From assembly GCA_034231615.1 (NCBI GenBank), contig CM067298.1:23405934-23469933 (forward strand): a stretch of 64,000 nt of DNA. Direction: 5' to 3'. This DNA is from Meghimatium bilineatum. Lineage: Eukaryota > Mollusca > Gastropoda > Stylommatophora > Philomycidae. The position numbers and the translations under genes were made by a program. A model generated the notes under the pieces. The model saw only the letters and a list, made by a program, of their open reading frames with translations, was not told where the DNA came from and ran no database searches. This document shows positions 1 to 10,135 of this stretch, in pieces. Position 1 is the stretch's first letter, and each line of letters opens with the position of its first letter.

Positions 1-204
1 TTCTGGCATAACTCTATATTCTTGAACAAGCTCAATGGACATAGAAGATTTACTTTTTTGTACCCAGATTTACCCATATGTACTACATCCTTCTCAAAGA
101 AGAGATGCACCTACTGTCAAGATTACCATTCATAGCATGTAACTCTGTAGCTTAAATATAATCTCCAGGAATCTCAGAAAAATGTACTTTTAAAAAAGAC
201 GCCA

Positions 205-270
205 CAACCTAGGATCAACCCGAGACCACTTGAGTATATAAGGCAAATGATTTAACCACCATACCAGGGA
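205..270 (-). repeat. tRNA-derived SINE head fragment
   Basis: Read on the minus strand, an A-box-like TGGTTAAATCA (248-258) is followed about 30 nt later by a B-box-like GGGTTGATCC (212-221), the spacing of a tRNA internal promoter. The body past the B box is AT-rich and diverged. No functional tRNA fold is claimed. Confidence 0.45.
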
Positions 271-355
271 GATACACTAAATATCCATGATTTACATTTG
301 TGTTTCTGCACTGTTGCCTACATACTGTATCTTTGCGGATTGAACCACAAATAGA

Positions 356-1261
356 TTAACCTTTACGACTCTATAGCCGCAATATTGCGCCTATGAGCAC
401 AGGCTCCATTGTGCCTGTGGGCGCAATCCCGCTACATGCGACATCGCCCGATTCCAGAGTACGGAACTTCACGAAGTAATGCTTATATGACGTAGAAATT
501 CCCGCCACACGAAGTTAGGAATACGTCACAGTTTAAAGGTCAAATTCCATTACACATTTTCATTGTAAGAACAGGAAAGCCGGCAGATTTTGTCAACGCA
601 TTTCTAGAGCAACGTTGGCCATTTTCTGGCCATATTTTACTATCAAATTGAGTACCGCGTGGCATGGGTAAGTGATCGTGACTACATGTTTTAATAGTTG
701 TTTTTGTGTTTAATATGTTGTTATTTGATAAGTATGTTTGTTTATTTGTTCAAAAACACAAAAATAATATGTATCAGGGGTGCCACGTGTGTGCGTGGAC
801 AATAATTACGCTGCGTGTCAGCCTAGACCTAGTGTTGACCGGACAGAGGTTATATGCAATTTCTTTACATTTTATTAGTTTTTTAGGCCATATTATATTA
901 GTTTGGATATGAAACAAGTATAGCTATTTATGAGCATTTTATCAATGTTTCCACACAATGATCAAGTATTAGGGCCGTCAAGACGAAATATTTGCTATTT
1001 TGAAAATGGTATTTTGAGATTTTCCCCCGAATTTTCAACTTCACAACTGTCATATCATACATACAACAATAAAAAAAACATGACTATATTCACTATTCAC
1101 TCCTTTATTTAGATATGCAAAAATTATTTTGATATCTTTTAAAACAAAAAAAATTATCACATTTTCAAAACACCCACCATCAATAACGCAAATTTTCCAA
1201 AAAAGAATTCAGGCCCCAGGGGGTGTATTGCATAATTTTAATTCAGAGTCGTAAAGGTTTA
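356..1261. mobile_element. Non-autonomous piggyBac-like DNA transposon
   Basis: A 13-bp terminal inverted repeat CCTTTACGACTCT (360-372) pairs with AGAGTCGTAAAGG (1245-1257). It is flanked by TTAA on the left and a one-base-off TTTA on the right, which fits piggyBac target choice (TTAA) and its CCY-starting termini. A two-step subterminal hairpin (384-427) lies inside the left end. The 900-bp interior has no recognisable transposase, only short ORFs, so it is a MITE-like derivative. No second copy is in this window. Confidence 0.55.
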
Positions 1262-1279
1262 TATTTTTAAGCAATAGGC

Positions 1280-1552
1280 AACTCGTCTTCTACTGTGTTT
1301 TTTCTCAAACTCCTGCAGACTTTCAGGGTGTAGTCCAGACAACGGAATGCATTGTCTCATGGTTTACAGCTTCGCTGCAATATTTGCACCCTTCAGCTTA
1401 ATGCATGCAGCTTTAGCATGGCTTTTGGATCACTCTCTATTGAATAGAAGAGACAACACCATCTTCATAACCTCCTCTTACAATTTGCATGGAAGGTAAG
1501 TGTCACTATTATTTTCCACCTCCCCTTTCAGGCCCCAGCAACATATGCTGGG
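1280..1552 (-). repeat. Family A SINE-like element
   Basis: A diverged copy of the 270-280 bp family A. Its (GAA)n tail is at the low-coordinate end and the head (ccccagcaacatatgc) at 1552. Conserved inner blocks include TTTACAGC, the GGTGTAGTCC analogue and the AGCAAAGAAT region. Confidence 0.75.
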
Positions 1553-1646
1553 GAAAAGCAACAGAATTAGGAAACTTAAGATGAGAACCTCTCTGTAGCA
1601 GAGTTAATAGTGAGCTTGCCTCACAAAACCTAACTCCCAAAATTAG

Positions 1647-1909
1647 CTCATGAATCTTCTTCTGCGTTTGTTGTCAAACTGCTGCAAATTAGTAGAATGT
1701 AGTTCGAACAACGGTATTCACTGTGTCGTTTTACAGTGTTGCTGTAACATGATCAGACCTTTTGGCCTGACACATCTGATTTCAGCATAACTTCTGAGTC
1801 ACTATGGCCTATACGGGATAGGCCAGCCAACTCGATCCCAGAACCTCCTTAGTCGCCTCCTATGACATGCAAGGTAAACAGTGTTGCTATTCTTTGTTCC
1901 TCATTTTTG
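1647..1909 (-). repeat. Family A SINE-like element
   Basis: A second diverged copy, arranged head to tail with the one at 1280-1552. The tail TCTTCTTCTGCG and the stretch AACAGTGTTGCTATTCTTTG are well kept. The head end is worn and no clear target-site duplication is seen. Confidence 0.8.
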
Positions 1910-1928
1910 GCAATATACTAGCATAAGC

Positions 1929-2400
1929 TCAAGATTCAAAATATGATTGGAAATATAAGTGGCATCTCAAAGTCAACAATAGATTCTCGATTAGAAAACT
2001 GGCCTCACAGCACATGGGGCATTCCCATAAGTGCTCCACCATCTGTTCCAGCAGCCATTCAACTTGATGGTGTTTCGAGTCCAATGCCGCCGAAACAGAC
2101 GTTGACATCAGGGCACAACTCTGGCCTTTGCGACAGGTTTCTTTGTTGTTCCGCCCACCCACTCCGTGCCCGTAACTAGTTCAAGCACAACGTCTGCCTG
2201 CCGGAACGACATGGTAACTGTTATTGAAGGTTACGACTACGGGATTGTATAGATGACATGCCGTGAAGCTTCTTTAAGAAGATAACCTCAATATAAAGGC
2301 ATATCATCTACTAAGGTTTTCTGTTGCATGATTGGTTTTTTTAGTGAGCCATTGGTGAACCCCACAGACATAACCGCATGCGCAAAGTCAACGTTAGTTG
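1929..2400 (-). repeat. Family D hairpin repeat, long copy
   Basis: Homologous to 11127-11491 and, in part, 50935-51100. On the minus strand it starts near GCGCATGCGGTTATGTCTG. It then has a 60-nt stem-loop with arms at 2247-2311, then a short coding-like stretch (about residues MGGRNNKETC … LWECPMC). The LWECPxC motif resembles the C-terminal zinc-knuckle of nearby LINEs, but no RT or RNase H precedes it. It is possibly a non-autonomous LINE derivative; the family is not recognised. Confidence 0.6.
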
Positions 2401-2829
2401 ATTATCAATTTCCTTTAGAAGATTCAATTTAGATGAGAAACTAACTTTAGCATATGTTAAATTCTAGGCATATATACAGAAAACATATGCTAGACAAATT
2501 ACCCTCATATGCATACAGAATTTGTTCTCCTTGTTTGTTGTAGATGCTGTACCTGTTGTTGCGCTCCCATCCCAGACACACTAAAAATGTATTTAAAACA
2601 AAAAAATGTGAATTCCTGTTAAAGAAAAATGTATACAACACACAGGAAAAAATGAATGTTATAGCAAAAATTCATTTGGCATAGAATACACATTCGCCTC
2701 ATCACTATAAGTACTCATCATATCATTATAACAGTCAACATTTATCACATGTAGTAAAAATTACACCATTTTAACAAACTAAATTGTTTTAATGCTCACA
2801 AAACATCATTACATTATGTTGACTCTTTT

Positions 2830-2960
2830 AGTAAATTAAAAACTATGACCTAGGTGGCAAACGGCACCCAAATTTTGTAATGATTATGTACCATGATATA
2901 ACCAAGGTGGACTTGTGTTTCCCCCCAAAAAGAGCCTTAAACTACTCAATTCAAATCCAT
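2830..2960 (-). repeat. Family G repeat, probably a SINE
   Basis: It shares with 21780-21910 the blocks (minus strand) GAATTGAGTAGTTTAAGG/CTCTTTTTGG and CACCTTGGTTATATCA. The other copy has a tRNA-like GGTTAGAG segment, which suggests a tRNA-derived SINE. Strongly diverged. Confidence 0.4.
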
Positions 2961-3170
2961 AATTACACGACTAAAAAATCATATCTTTACAACACTCAAT
3001 AATTATTTTGGAACTTGTCCAAATGAGTGAAACAGAAACAAAATCAAATTTTATTATAATACAGTAAAATTGCATTAAAATAACTTGATCCAGACTGATG
3101 AAATATTTATGTAATAACAGAAATTTGCTACATACAGTATAAACAATATAAATAAATATAATTAACAACT

Positions 3171-3220
3171 GTAAAAAAGTGTTGTTAAATGGGAAATTTG
3201 TTATAAAATTATGCACGATA
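3171..3220. repeat. Short shared repeat, possibly a mariner/pogo end
   Basis: AAGTGTTGTTAAAT followed by GGAAATTTGTTATAAA recurs at 17238-17275 with the same flanking trend. A TACAGTAAAATTGCATT segment at about 3060 could be the opposite end of a Tc1/mariner-type element. No transposase is visible between them. Confidence 0.25.
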
Positions 3221-3224
3221 GAGG

Positions 3225-3460
3225 TATTTCTCTTGTCTTATCCATGAGGGGAGCCGAATTCTTCTTTCTTTAGCTAACTATGATGCTGCTGCCATTGTGC
3301 AGCCTTGGTGTTCTAGTATTTCTCTGATGTCATCTATCCATCTTCGTCTGGGTCTTTCCGTTTCTTTTTTCAGATGATCTTTTGTTGAAGGTTATTGATG
3401 GAATGCAATCTGGTTCCATTCTGATTAGGTGGCCGAACCATTTATCATTTAATATCAGCA
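3225..3460 (-). mobile_element. RTE-like LINE, C-terminal fragment
   Basis: Minus-strand translation in broken frames resembles the C-terminal end of RTE-type ORF2: a GHLIRMEPDCIPSI-like piece, then a basic RKTQTKMDR-like piece, then HNGSSIIVS. It is 5'-truncated and carries frame breaks. Similar tails occur at 54.0-54.4 kb and 45.9-46.1 kb. Confidence 0.5.
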
Positions 3461-3602
3461 CAAAAAAAGTTATCCACTCACCTCTGTCCTCAGCCATTCG
3501 GAGGAGTGTAGAAAATTAATACCCAGACCATTCTTATTGTTGTCAATCCAGGATTTTCTTTTCCCACCCTCTCTCCTTTCCCCATAACCATTCCATGCAA
3601 AA

Positions 3603-3720
3603 TATTTTTAGAAAGTGAGTCGTGTCTCGTTATGTCAAAATCAAACAAGTTTGCACCATTTCATCACTGCCAAAGGTGGTTCTTGATAACCTTGCAAGTT
3701 TGTTTATTTACTGCTGAATG
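3603..3720. repeat. Repeat E, copy 1
   Basis: It shares about 110 bp with 12117-12235, beginning GTGAGTCGTGTCTCGTTA and running through TCACTGCCAAAGGTGG to TTTGTTTATTTACTGCTG. No coding content or terminal repeats are seen. The family is unknown. Confidence 0.6.
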
Positions 3721-3819
3721 AGTAGGATTTGTCTTGTGGATCTTATGTGCCTTGTGCCAGCAATACAAACACATTTTAAAAACAAACATTTGGATAATTC
3801 TTTATGAAATTGCTCATCA

Positions 3820-4015
3820 CCGACCTTCTACAGCATCTAAATTTTGATGAACTCTAACACCATCTAAAGGTTGCAGAACATGCTCAAGCTTAGAAGAATC
3901 ACCAGCTTCCCATGTACAATCTTCCTGCTCTGGTGCTAGCCCATACACTTGGGTCTCATGTGAGATAACTGTGTTCATATTGTTGATAGAGATTGTTGTT
4001 CTGTAGGAGCTGGAT
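3820..4015 (-). other. Unassigned 64-codon open stretch, possible exon
   Basis: On the minus strand an open frame runs SKSSSYRTTISINN, then MNTVISHETQVYGLAPEQED, and ends HQNLDAVEGR-stop. It is acidic and not low-complexity, unlike the surrounding AT-rich DNA. Possible acceptors (AAATCCAG, CCTACAG) lie at its upstream edge. I do not recognise the protein. It directly follows a LINE 3' end, so it could also be transposon 3' sequence. Confidence 0.2.
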
Positions 4016-4127
4016 TTAGATCAAATAAAATTGCATTAAAGTGAAATATATCATTTTATTAAATAAAATAGATATTAAATCAATAAAGGCAAAATAACTT
4101 ATTCTTTAACAGCACATTAAGTGGCAT

Positions 4128-4640
4128 GTACTTCTTGTTTTGTCACTTTCAATGTTTTTATCTGAAGTTTTGTCTCTTCTATAAACTGTTTTTTAATAAT
4201 ACGGAAGTCTGTAGAATTTTCTTCTAGTTTTGTTTCTTTGGGTCAGTATGTTTGCCTAAGCATTTCATATTTGGGACATTCTTGAAGTATATTCTCTGCA
4301 GTCTGAAGTGCCTGTCCTCATGGCTATAGTGTCAATTTTAAACTTGTATACATGTAGCTGTGACGTTGCTTGTATCCAGTTTTGAGGTGTTGAAGTCGGT
4401 TGTATCCAGTTTTGAGGTGGAGAATTATATCGGGGTATTTCTATTTCTAGAACACATCGTGTTCTAGTCTGTTTATAATTTGGAAGTCATATTGTGCAGT
4501 GTTGGTTTTCTAACTGCATAGATCATCTATTTTTTTTATAGTAAGTTATTGACACATCTAGTTCATCATCAGCAGCACCCTCCTTAGCCAGCCCATCTGC
4601 TTTCTCATTTTCAGGTATTCCACAGTGTGATGGTATCAGA
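4128..4640 (-). mobile_element. I-like LINE with RNase H, 3' fragment
   Basis: On the minus strand the RNase H end reads SHCGIPENEKADGLAKEGA (H and D catalytic region). It is followed by the C-terminal zinc-finger tail (YKFKI…TAMRTGTSDCREYTSRM), which parallels the cleaner copy at 9269-9499. The 3' UTR (4190 down to about 4128) also aligns with the 9500-9560 region. It is 5'-truncated with several stops. Confidence 0.65.
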
Positions 4641-4689
4641 CATATACTAATAACAACAGCTACTTAGGCAAAACATAAGGTAATGGAGT

Positions 4690-4860
4690 TTTATTATAGA
4701 ACACAGACTAACTGACAGACAGGTACACAAAATATAGATAACAGTACACAAGACCGAGACTAAATCAATGTTTCAACCATAAGGGCTTTATAAAAAGAAT
4801 ACAGGACAAACAAACAATAAAAATAATAGTAATACCAATATCACAAATGGACTATAAAGG
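4690..4860 (-). mobile_element. Penelope-like element, terminal-repeat fragment
   Basis: The minus strand contains ATAAAGCCCTTATGGTTGAA followed by ACATTGA, the same terminal hairpin motif as at the 3' end of the element in 42.7-44.1 kb. No coding part is left here. Confidence 0.45.
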
Positions 4861-4879
4861 AGACATTTAACCATTTGGT

Positions 4880-5110
4880 AGAGTCTGCGCAAGAGGCCAA
4901 ACATATTGAAAAACAGAGACTGAAATTGTTCGGCACCTTAATGAAAATGAATTCATATTCACCAGCAGCAAGAGTATATAACATGAGAATGGAAACAAGA
5001 GGCAGAGGTAGAATCAGAAGAAAGTGGATTTGAGGAGTTACTGAAATCCTGAGACATCACAATATTACTGCATAATCAATTGACCAAATGTGTCTACGCA
5101 AGAGTAGACA
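4880..5110 (+). mobile_element. RTE-like LINE, C-terminal fragment
   Basis: Translation gives AKHIEKQRLKLFGTLMKMN, then ETRGRGRIRRKWI and TEILRHHNITA, the usual RTE ORF2 tail (xRLxWFGHLxRM … GRPRxRWxxxI). It has stops and lacks the RT domain. The open frame that follows at 5140-5427 is not recognised. Confidence 0.55.
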
Positions 5111-5509
5111 CATGTGTCTACCGATAGTCACTAAAAAATGTGATAACTAACAGCAAATCAGAGATAAAGACAATAGATAGAATCATTAATATTGCAGATT
5201 GTTCAGCAAGAGATCATAAAGTGATCAGAAATGGCCCTACAAAAAACATCGCAAATAAAAAATCTATGGCAAGGGGCAAACAGAATAAGAAATTTACAAC
5301 CACAGTAGAAACTATAGCATATCAAATTTCTCCATTTAACTACACTTTTCAAAATCCCCATGTATATTTATTTTATTTTTTTTCATACCGTATAGGCCCT
5401 TATAGCAAATTTATGTTATTACATTAATGTTTTGTCAGTCAGGACCAAATTTGTATAATTGGATTTCACTTTTTTTATATATAAAAGCTATATTTTTCTA
5501 GTGGCAACA

Positions 5510-5790
5510 TATGGTTGTGAGACTTGTGCAATGACATTCACAATGGAAAAAAATCATCAGAATTTAAAATGAAATGCAATAGAAAGGTTTTAAAATATTG
5601 ACAATATAAGAAAGACAATATAAAACAAATGTCAGTAAAGTCCTGAATATCGAAGAGGATTAGCTCCTCAAAATGATAAAAAAAAGCACAATTAGCTCCT
5701 CAAAATGATTATAAAAAATTACAAACGAACAGAATTTGGACATATAAAAAAGACGCAATAAATAGAACAATTAGTATTTGCTTCCAGTAT
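5510..5790 (+). mobile_element. Degenerate LINE remnant
   Basis: TYGCETCAMTFTMEKNHQN matches the thumb/post-RT motif YGxETWTLT…ME seen in RTE and CR1-like ORF2 proteins. A short direct duplication (AGCTCCTCAAAATGAT, at about 5662 and 5695) follows. The rest is too decayed to align. Confidence 0.35.
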
Positions 5791-6750
5791 TTCAAAATCA
5801 GTGTAAACGATACTCAACACTATTTTCCTCTGTTTTATATCAATCATCGCTTGTGGAACATGTGTTTGTGATTCTAAAACTTTATTCATAAGAATGGAAT
5901 TTCAACTGTTGATTTGTGTTTCCTGATTTTTGTCAGATGACTTCCTCATCTATGCTTCAAATAGTATATAAACACTATAAATTATAATGTATTCATGATT
6001 TAAATGTGATAAAGTTTTTGTGGTTTATATGCGTAACGATCTGTTTAGTTTTGTTGAGCTGGTTGTGTGAAGGAATATTATTCATTTGCATCAAGTGGTA
6101 AGTAGACCTAAAACTTTTATAATCTATTTTCTTCTTTCATATCCCCCACCTATATCTCATTTTATATATAATTATTGGCAGTAATATTATGTTTAACGCA
6201 TGTAAATCAGTGGAACATTGAGTTACTGAAGTCTTTCATTTATGGGTCATGTTCTAGGAATATAGTTTAGCAATTTCTGAAACATTTAGTAAAAATAGTA
6301 AGTAAATTTGTATGATTATAAAAAGCCCGAAAAAACTTTTTACAGTATGACCACTGTAAAAAAAAATTTTTAAATGTAATTAAAATTAATTAAACTTTCC
6401 TGAAGTATACATATATGGATATAGCAATAAATATAGCAGTTTGGCGAGCTATAAGTGCATAGAATGAGTTTCAATAAAGTTTTCAGTGAAATTTGTTATC
6501 TAGTTTTATCACTTATTTTGTTTTTAATGTCTACTTCATCATAATTTATTTTAAAAACAATTATCAAATATATGTTTAACCATTATAAACATATAGAGAA
6601 TTCAGGCCTTAACTTAATGATGGCTATAACTCTGTTCACTCTAAGAATGAAGTGGGTCAGTTCTTCTGATTGGTTGTTGGACACAGAACGCATTAATCGA
6701 TTGCTTAAGTGCCCAATAATATTGTTTTTAAATGTTGTTTTGCTAAAAGT
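5790..6750. other. AT-rich stretch with no recognised feature
   Basis: I see no coding potential, terminal repeats or tRNA-like promoter here. The sequence is A/T-rich with short T and A runs. Confidence 0.5.
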
Positions 6751-6751
6751 A

Positions 6752-7643
6752 AAGAATACGTCTCCACTGTGCTATAAATAGCACACTGTTTACATTTTTA
6801 AATAGCTGACGTCATGAATTTCCCTGGAAAATCAATAATTCATAAGGTTCATAAAATGTAACAATATGAATAAAACAAAACTCATCATATTCAGAATCCT
6901 GTGCAGGATACACTTTTTTCATCAACTTCATATATTCGCCACAAGACGGACACACATAATAGCTACATACCAAACTCTCTTTCATGCACCAGTCCAAAAC
7001 GCATTTATTACCACTGCTATGCAAATTTATAAAGAAAGTAGGATCATTTTTAACAATACCTACCATGGCTACTGTTTCTTTCCGTCTGCTACTGTACATT
7101 GCTGCGCATGTCCCTTATATCTTCCCATTACTACCGTATATTACTGCGTATGTCCCTTATACCTTTCTGCTGTACATAAAAGGCAAAAGTGACAGAAAGC
7201 CACGCTGAAGTTGCATGTGCATTACGGACTACATTCTCCTCATCTTACAAGAATTTTAGAATGATCACAGCAGAAGAAAATGGCGACACAACGCATTTCC
7301 ATTCTCTGGATTATATCCTAGGTAGCAATCCTTATGGACTCAGTTTCCCACATCTGGTAAGCCACTTGGTAATCTTTGACTGTATTGGCAGATTGTATGA
7401 AAAATCCTATGAAAATCATAATAATACTATAATGATAATAATACATAATACTAGTTAATTATAAATACTAAAACCTAATCCTAACCCTAAATGCTAATTC
7501 TAATAAAATTGTTTTCAAAAAATATAACTTCATTTTAAATACTAATTATGTTCCAAATTCAATCATACAATAGCCCCGCTCATTGCAATCACACTGTAAA
7601 GTTTAGGAAATACCTCAAAACTAGAACAAAGGTCACAGTGGAG
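6752..7643. mobile_element. Family H element with 12-bp TIRs
   Basis: GTCTCCACTGTG at the left pairs with CACAGTGGAGAC at the right. Just inside the left end is GCTATAAATAGCACACTGTT, then ACATTTTTAA and a GACGTCAT CRE-like site; the right inner end is CTAGAACAAAGGTCACAGTG. Both ends recur at 59055-59452, inside a Penelope-type inverted repeat. No transposase is visible. It carries a decayed family A copy (7190-7285). It could be a MITE or a promoter-bearing Penelope module. Confidence 0.45.
7190..7285 (+). repeat. Family A remnant with internal deletion
   Basis: GACAGAAAGCCACGCTGAAG matches the family A middle (GACCCAAAGCCATGCTGAAG). It jumps to CATTACGGACTACATTCTCC and ends CACAGCAGAAGAAAATGG. 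About 60 bp of the middle are missing. Confidence 0.6.
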
Positions 7644-7969
7644 ACCTATACTAGACTTGAGCTGTTGCTTAAACAATTTTTTAAGTAATATTGTTTTTAC
7701 AGGTCATCAGCTGTTTAAAAATCACCTCTTGTCATAGAGTAATGTGTGAGTGTGTTTTTACTCCACTTCATTCTTATAGTGAGCAGAGACAATAATTCTA
7801 ATAACATATTAACATCATATTCATCAATATCCAAGAGATCTCTAAAAAACACATTCGTCTCACAGGACATCAAATGGATCAGTCTCCAATCTTGTCAGGA
7901 ATTACAGGCACTTCTTGAATAATCCATCAGTTACCTGTGTAAATAGATGTGACATAATTTCAGAAAAGA

Positions 7970-8760
7970 ATGTTGAAAACATTGTGGAATTTACTAATAA
8001 TAATCGACGGATCAGCAACGAGAGCAGTGAAGAATGGAGGTGTTGGCGTGTACATAAAATATGCAGAAAAAGAAAATGAATTCACATGTTCACTAACTGG
8101 AATATTCTGCTCCAACTACTCTGCAGAAATACAGGCGTTAAACACTGCTGCATAAATAATTTAAAACACAACAAGCCAATGTCAACAGGTGGTATTTCTT
8201 ACTGATGCTATGTCTGTCCTACAAGCCCTTGAGAGCGAGAAACTGCTAGACCTGAAGGAAGCCATGCAAGATGTTAGCATCCAAAGAAGGATAATACTAC
8301 AGTGGATTCTATCCCACTGTGGCATACCAGGAAATGAAGAGGCAGATAGACTGGCAAAGGATGGAGCAACACAGGAACAAAAAGACCAAGAAATCACCTA
8401 CCAAGAAAAGAGGACCCTCATCAAAGCTATCAGGAAAGTCATCCACCCAAAAGACAATTACCACTATCTCGACATAGCAGGTTACTATCTTCCGCCTCAG
8501 AACTGGACATAAAAGATTAAACAGCCACTTAAATAGACTAAGACTAGTCCCATCACCTATGATGTGCCCTTGTTGGCAGGCAGCACAGACCGTTGATCCT
8601 GCAAGACTGCACTACACTAAACCAGTTAAGAGAAGAACACTGGCCCACAGAGATGGATAAAGATGTATGGGAGCACCGAGGAGCTTTCAAATACAGCAGC
8701 ATTTACTAAGAAAACGGGACATGCTGTGTAGACATGTCAAACTGCGAACGAGAAGACTAA
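7970..8760 (+). mobile_element. I-like LINE with RNase H domain
   Basis: ORF2 C-terminal region. RNase H motifs in order are IIIDGSATRAVKNGGVGVYI (first Asp), AEIQAL (Glu), VFLTDAMSVLQAL (second Asp) and SHCGIPGNEEADRLAK (His and last Asp), so the D-E-D-D set is present though split over two frames near 8155. The zinc-knuckle tail (about 8510-8640) is frame-broken. The RT is missing, as expected of a 5'-truncated insertion. Confidence 0.75.
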
Positions 8761-9230
8761 TGATAATGACAAAATTTACTCATAAAATAAACATTAACAT
8801 CAGGAGTTGATAACAATGTTTTATGTATTAGTATTAAGTATAGGCCTATGCATTGCTGATATGCTTCCAATGTACGAAAAAGACACAGCATCACTTTAGG
8901 CTACCACACTTTATAGTTGGGCAATGTGAAAATCATTAATAAATAAATTTCAAATCCACCTGTATTGCCTACTACTTTACAGTTTCTCATCTTAAAAAGT
9001 ATTGCTCGACCCTGACCTTCTACATTATTTACTACCAAGGGTCAGGGCCATAGTTTCCACCCACCATTTTGAAAAACCTCTGGTCTGGTGATTAACAAAA
9101 AAAAAGCCCAGATAGACAAGTTCTTATATTATATACGCTCATGATATATGAAATGATCATATATGAACTGATCAATCACCTATGAACTGATCAATCACCT
9201 ACCATCAGAAAAAAACCCAGATTATAAAGT
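8760..9230. other. No gene recognised
   Basis: AT-rich DNA. A short direct repeat of TGAACTGATCAATCACCTA lies near 9156-9202 and an imperfect hairpin (CCCTGACC/GGTCAGGG) at about 9012-9048. Nothing else stands out. Confidence 0.5.
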
Positions 9231-9570
9231 CAATAAGAAAGCCACCAACACAAGATGACTATCACATTATGAACAGATCAGAACAAGTTATAATTCTACG
9301 TCTCAGAACAGGACACAACCGACTCCGCAGTCACATGTATACAAAGTTCAAGATTGGCAACACGGCCATGTGTACATGTGGACAGGCAGCACAGAGTGCC
9401 AAACATATACTTCAAGAGTGTTCTGAGCATGAAACGCTGAGGCTGACATATTGGCCAGAGGAAACAACACTGGAATCAAAGCTATATGGGACACTATGAA
9501 CTACAAAAGTTTTATAAAGGAGACAGAATTACAGATATAGACATGTTTCAAGTGAACGAAAGAAGAAGAA
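9230..9570 (+). mobile_element. I-like LINE, C-terminal zinc-knuckle tail
   Basis: A clean 76-aa frame reads VIILRLRTGHNRLRSHMYT, then KFKIGNTAMCTCGQAAQSAK and HILQECSEH, a CxC…H…C knuckle that ends ORF2 of RNase H-bearing LINEs. It finishes with TWPEETTLESKLYG-like residues, then a short 3' UTR and AGAAGAAGAAGAA. A strong 5' truncation leaves only this end. Confidence 0.8.
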
Positions 9571-9609
9571 GAACTGATGTACTAAAAGACACACTGTACT
9601 TGTAGTAAG

Positions 9610-10135
9610 TATATATAACCAAAGTATCAGAGGATGTCCGTCAAAGTGGGGAGTGCAGCAGTAACATAAGAAATAAAGACTAACAAAGTTAAAGATGTTT
9701 TATAATACTAACTACTATCAAAATAAACAAAACAATGTAAAAATTTACCACATCCTAACACAGATGACCAGTATTGGAACACAACAGATCAGTTGGTGTT
9801 CACACTCTTCCAGACTACCAACAGACAGCATTCCACAGATGGCCATGATACATAGACATAACGGCTATAAAGCCAGAGTCAGATCATGTCAAAGATGGAT
9901 CACAGAAATCAAAGAATTCAAAGGAACAAGCTTACAAACAGCACATATGAACATCATTTCCAGAGAGCTCTTCTATCCCTGACGCCGCAATGCAAATTAT
10001 GGCTACGGCGTATAGATAGACACACAGACAGATAGATAGATGTAAAAACTGAATAATAACAAACGCAATGACAGGGACTGTTTCCACATTGCGGTCCTTT
10101 TTCAAGAAACGAAAACACACAAGTTAGTCGTCGGA
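9610..10135 (-). mobile_element. Penelope-like terminal repeat, split by a LINE
   Basis: On the minus strand, 10135-10040 and 9743-9610 together match the opposite-strand arm at 11640-11830 (GTGTGTTTTCG, CAGTTTTTACATTGTTTTGT, ATAGTAGTTAGTATTA). The outer end has the family's GTCCGTCAAAG … ATAACCAAAG terminus shared with 59.7 and 61.7 kb. A LINE fragment (9744-10039) splits it. Confidence 0.6.
9744..10039 (+). mobile_element. Truncated LINE insertion with (GATA)n tail
   Basis: A 296-bp 3' fragment whose reading (SRLPTDSIPQMAMIHRHNGY, KARVRSCQRWITEI, GTSLQTAH) parallels 39390-39570. It ends in a GACA/GATA tail and is flanked by an exact 9-bp duplication ATGTAAAAA (9735-9743 and 10040-10048). 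This is textbook target-primed insertion with 5' truncation. Clade uncertain (RTE/CR1-like tail). Confidence 0.75.

Noticed and set aside
10018-10040. GATA/GACA run as an independent microsatellite
   Set aside because: It is the 3' tail of the LINE insertion that ends at 10039, as shown by the target duplication.
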